Source: CAYGZA01 sp964354135
GTDB taxonomy: Bacteria > Planctomycetota > Planctomycetia > Pirellulales > Thermoguttaceae
Assembly: GCA_964354135.1 (NCBI GenBank)
Contig: CAYGZA010000320.1
Coordinates: 1-7,478 of the forward strand
Length of the DNA stretch: 7,478 nt
Reading direction: 5' to 3'
The notes under the pieces are model-generated. The model ran no database searches and had not been told where the DNA came from. It saw only the letters and a program-made list of their open reading frames with translations. Below are positions 6,736-7,478 of the stretch, in pieces (within the stretch, counting starts at the first letter, position 1; each line of letters begins with the position of its first letter). Made by a program: the position numbers and the translations under genes.

Positions 6736-7478
6736 ATGAAAGCGTTCGCCGGCACTTGGAGACTCTGGTGTCTGGTCGGCGGGGTCCTGGCCGCGGTGGT
6801 CCTCGCTTTGGCGGCTTTCTTGTGGTGGCCGACGTCCCCGCCGGGATGCCCCATCCAGCTCCGCGACGCCACCAGCCGCACGGGGATTACGTTCCGCCAC
6901 ACCGATGGCAGCGGTGGCAAGCGCTACATCGTCGAGATGGTCGCCTCCGGCGTGGCCACGTTCGACTACGACGGTGACGGACTGATCGACATCTACTTCC
7001 TCAACGGCCGGCCGCTGTTGGGCACTCGGACCGACGAGGCGCCCAAAAATCGCCTCTACCGCAACCTCGGCGGGTTCAAGTTCGCCGACGTGACCGAGCG
7101 GGCGGGCGTGGGGGACGCCGGCTACGGGCTGGGAGTGTGCGTCGGCGACTACGACAACGACGGGCACCCCGACCTGTACGTCTCCAACTTCGGGCCCAAG
7201 GTGCTCTACCGTAACAACGGCGACGGCACCTTCACCGACGTAACCAAACAAGCCGGGGTCGAGGACGGCAACAAGGTTGGGGCGGGGGTGTGCTTCTTTG
7301 ACATGGACGGCGACGGCGACCTGGATCTCTACGTCGCCAATTACGTCGACTTCTCCTACGACGCGTACACCCCCAAGATCTACGCCGGCTTCCACGTCTA
7401 CCCCGGGCCGCTCGAATTCGACCCCATGCGGCATACCCTCTACCGCAACAACGGTGACGGCACCTTCACCGACGTCAG
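6736..7478 (+). CDS. CRTAC1-like FG-GAP/VCBS repeat protein, N-terminal 247 aa (runs off right edge)
   Basis: The frame is open from ATG 6736 to the window end, so the gene is partial. Residues ~10-31 are strongly hydrophobic (LWCLVGGVLAAVVLALAAFL then WWP), without a clear signal-peptidase site, so the protein may stay membrane-anchored. Then come the signature ITFRHTDGSGGKRYIVE (51-67) and FG-GAP calcium loops at 77-85 (DYDGDGLID), 138-146 (DYDNDGHPD) and 189-197 (DMDGDGDLD), each followed by LYRN-type strands (LYRNNGDGTFTDV at 157-169 and 235-247). The insert NYVDFSYDAY...YPGPLEFDP (202-230) is also typical of CRTAC1-family proteins. An ASPIC/UnbV domain would be expected at the unseen C-terminus. 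It begins one base after the stop of the TPR gene with no strong ribosome site, suggesting re-initiation by the same ribosomes. It is a paralogue of the product at 1-229. Calcium-stabilised propeller; ligand and role unknown. Confidence 0.9.
   Translation, partial: MKAFAGTWRLWCLVGGVLAAVVLALAAFLWWPTSPPGCPIQLRDATSRTGITFRHTDGSGGKRYIVEMVASGVATFDYDGDGLIDIYFLNGRPLLGTRTDEAPKNRLYRNLGGFKFADVTERAGVGDAGYGLGVCVGDYDNDGHPDLYVSNFGPKVLYRNNGDGTFTDVTKQAGVEDGNKVGAGVCFFDMDGDGDLDLYVANYVDFSYDAYTPKIYAGFHVYPGPLEFDPMRHTLYRNNGDGTFTDV
7204..7475 (+). repeat. Two 38-base copies encoding LYRNNGDGTFTDV
   Basis: Bases 7204-7241 and 7438-7475 are identical at 36 of 38 positions, both differences being silent C/T changes. 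They encode the same 13 residues in successive propeller blades, 234 bases (78 codons) apart. Such conservation is usual for FG-GAP blades, but the low silent divergence hints at recent blade duplication or gene conversion. Confidence 0.8.

Noticed and set aside
5475..6920. A 481-codon minus-strand open frame across the rightward TPR gene and into the FG-GAP gene
   Set aside because: It is antisense to two well-supported genes, spans their junction and has no recognisable domain or ribosome site.

Overview
This is a high-GC bacterial window made almost entirely of genes for exported tetratricopeptide-repeat (TPR) proteins and FG-GAP/VCBS beta-propeller proteins of the CRTAC1 / ASPIC-UnbV type. 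Genomes rich in such pairs, with the N-terminal signature HTDGS-x-G-x-RYIVE before the first calcium-loop repeat, are typical of Planctomycetota (less often Acidobacteriota or Verrucomicrobiota). The assignment to a planctomycete-like organism is inference from protein style and GC content; no rRNA, tRNA or mobile element is present to confirm it.

Layout: two divergent transcription units leave a 303-base intergenic region (4938-5240). Leftward, an apparent three-gene operon reads (a) a 1189-residue secreted protein combining TPRs, seven FG-GAP calcium loops, an ASPIC/UnbV domain and a ~420-residue C-terminal region (4937-1368); (b) a membrane-anchored TPR protein (1352-192); (c) a CRTAC1-like FG-GAP protein whose start overlaps (b) by 38 bases and which runs off the left edge (229-1). 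Rightward, a two-gene operon reads (d) a membrane-anchored TPR protein (5241-6734) and, one base after its stop, (e) a CRTAC1-like FG-GAP protein that runs off the right edge (6736-7478).

The two arms mirror each other: (b) and (d) are paralogous along most of (b), (c) and (e) are paralogous at their N-termini, and the order TPR then FG-GAP is the same in both. The extra gene (a) carries both module types in one chain, and its last TPR resembles the equivalent repeat of (b) and (d). This suggests that the TPR protein and its FG-GAP neighbour work together outside the cytoplasm. The divergent leaders also share a near-identical 15-base element in opposite orientations, placed at or next to the predicted -10 boxes, so the arms may be co-regulated or may derive from an inverted duplication that included the promoter.

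No catalytic domain is recognisable in any of the five proteins. The biochemical role is unknown; a repeat-scaffold or binding role in the periplasm or at the cell surface is the most that can be supported. All other long open frames are antisense or out-of-frame shadows of these five genes.
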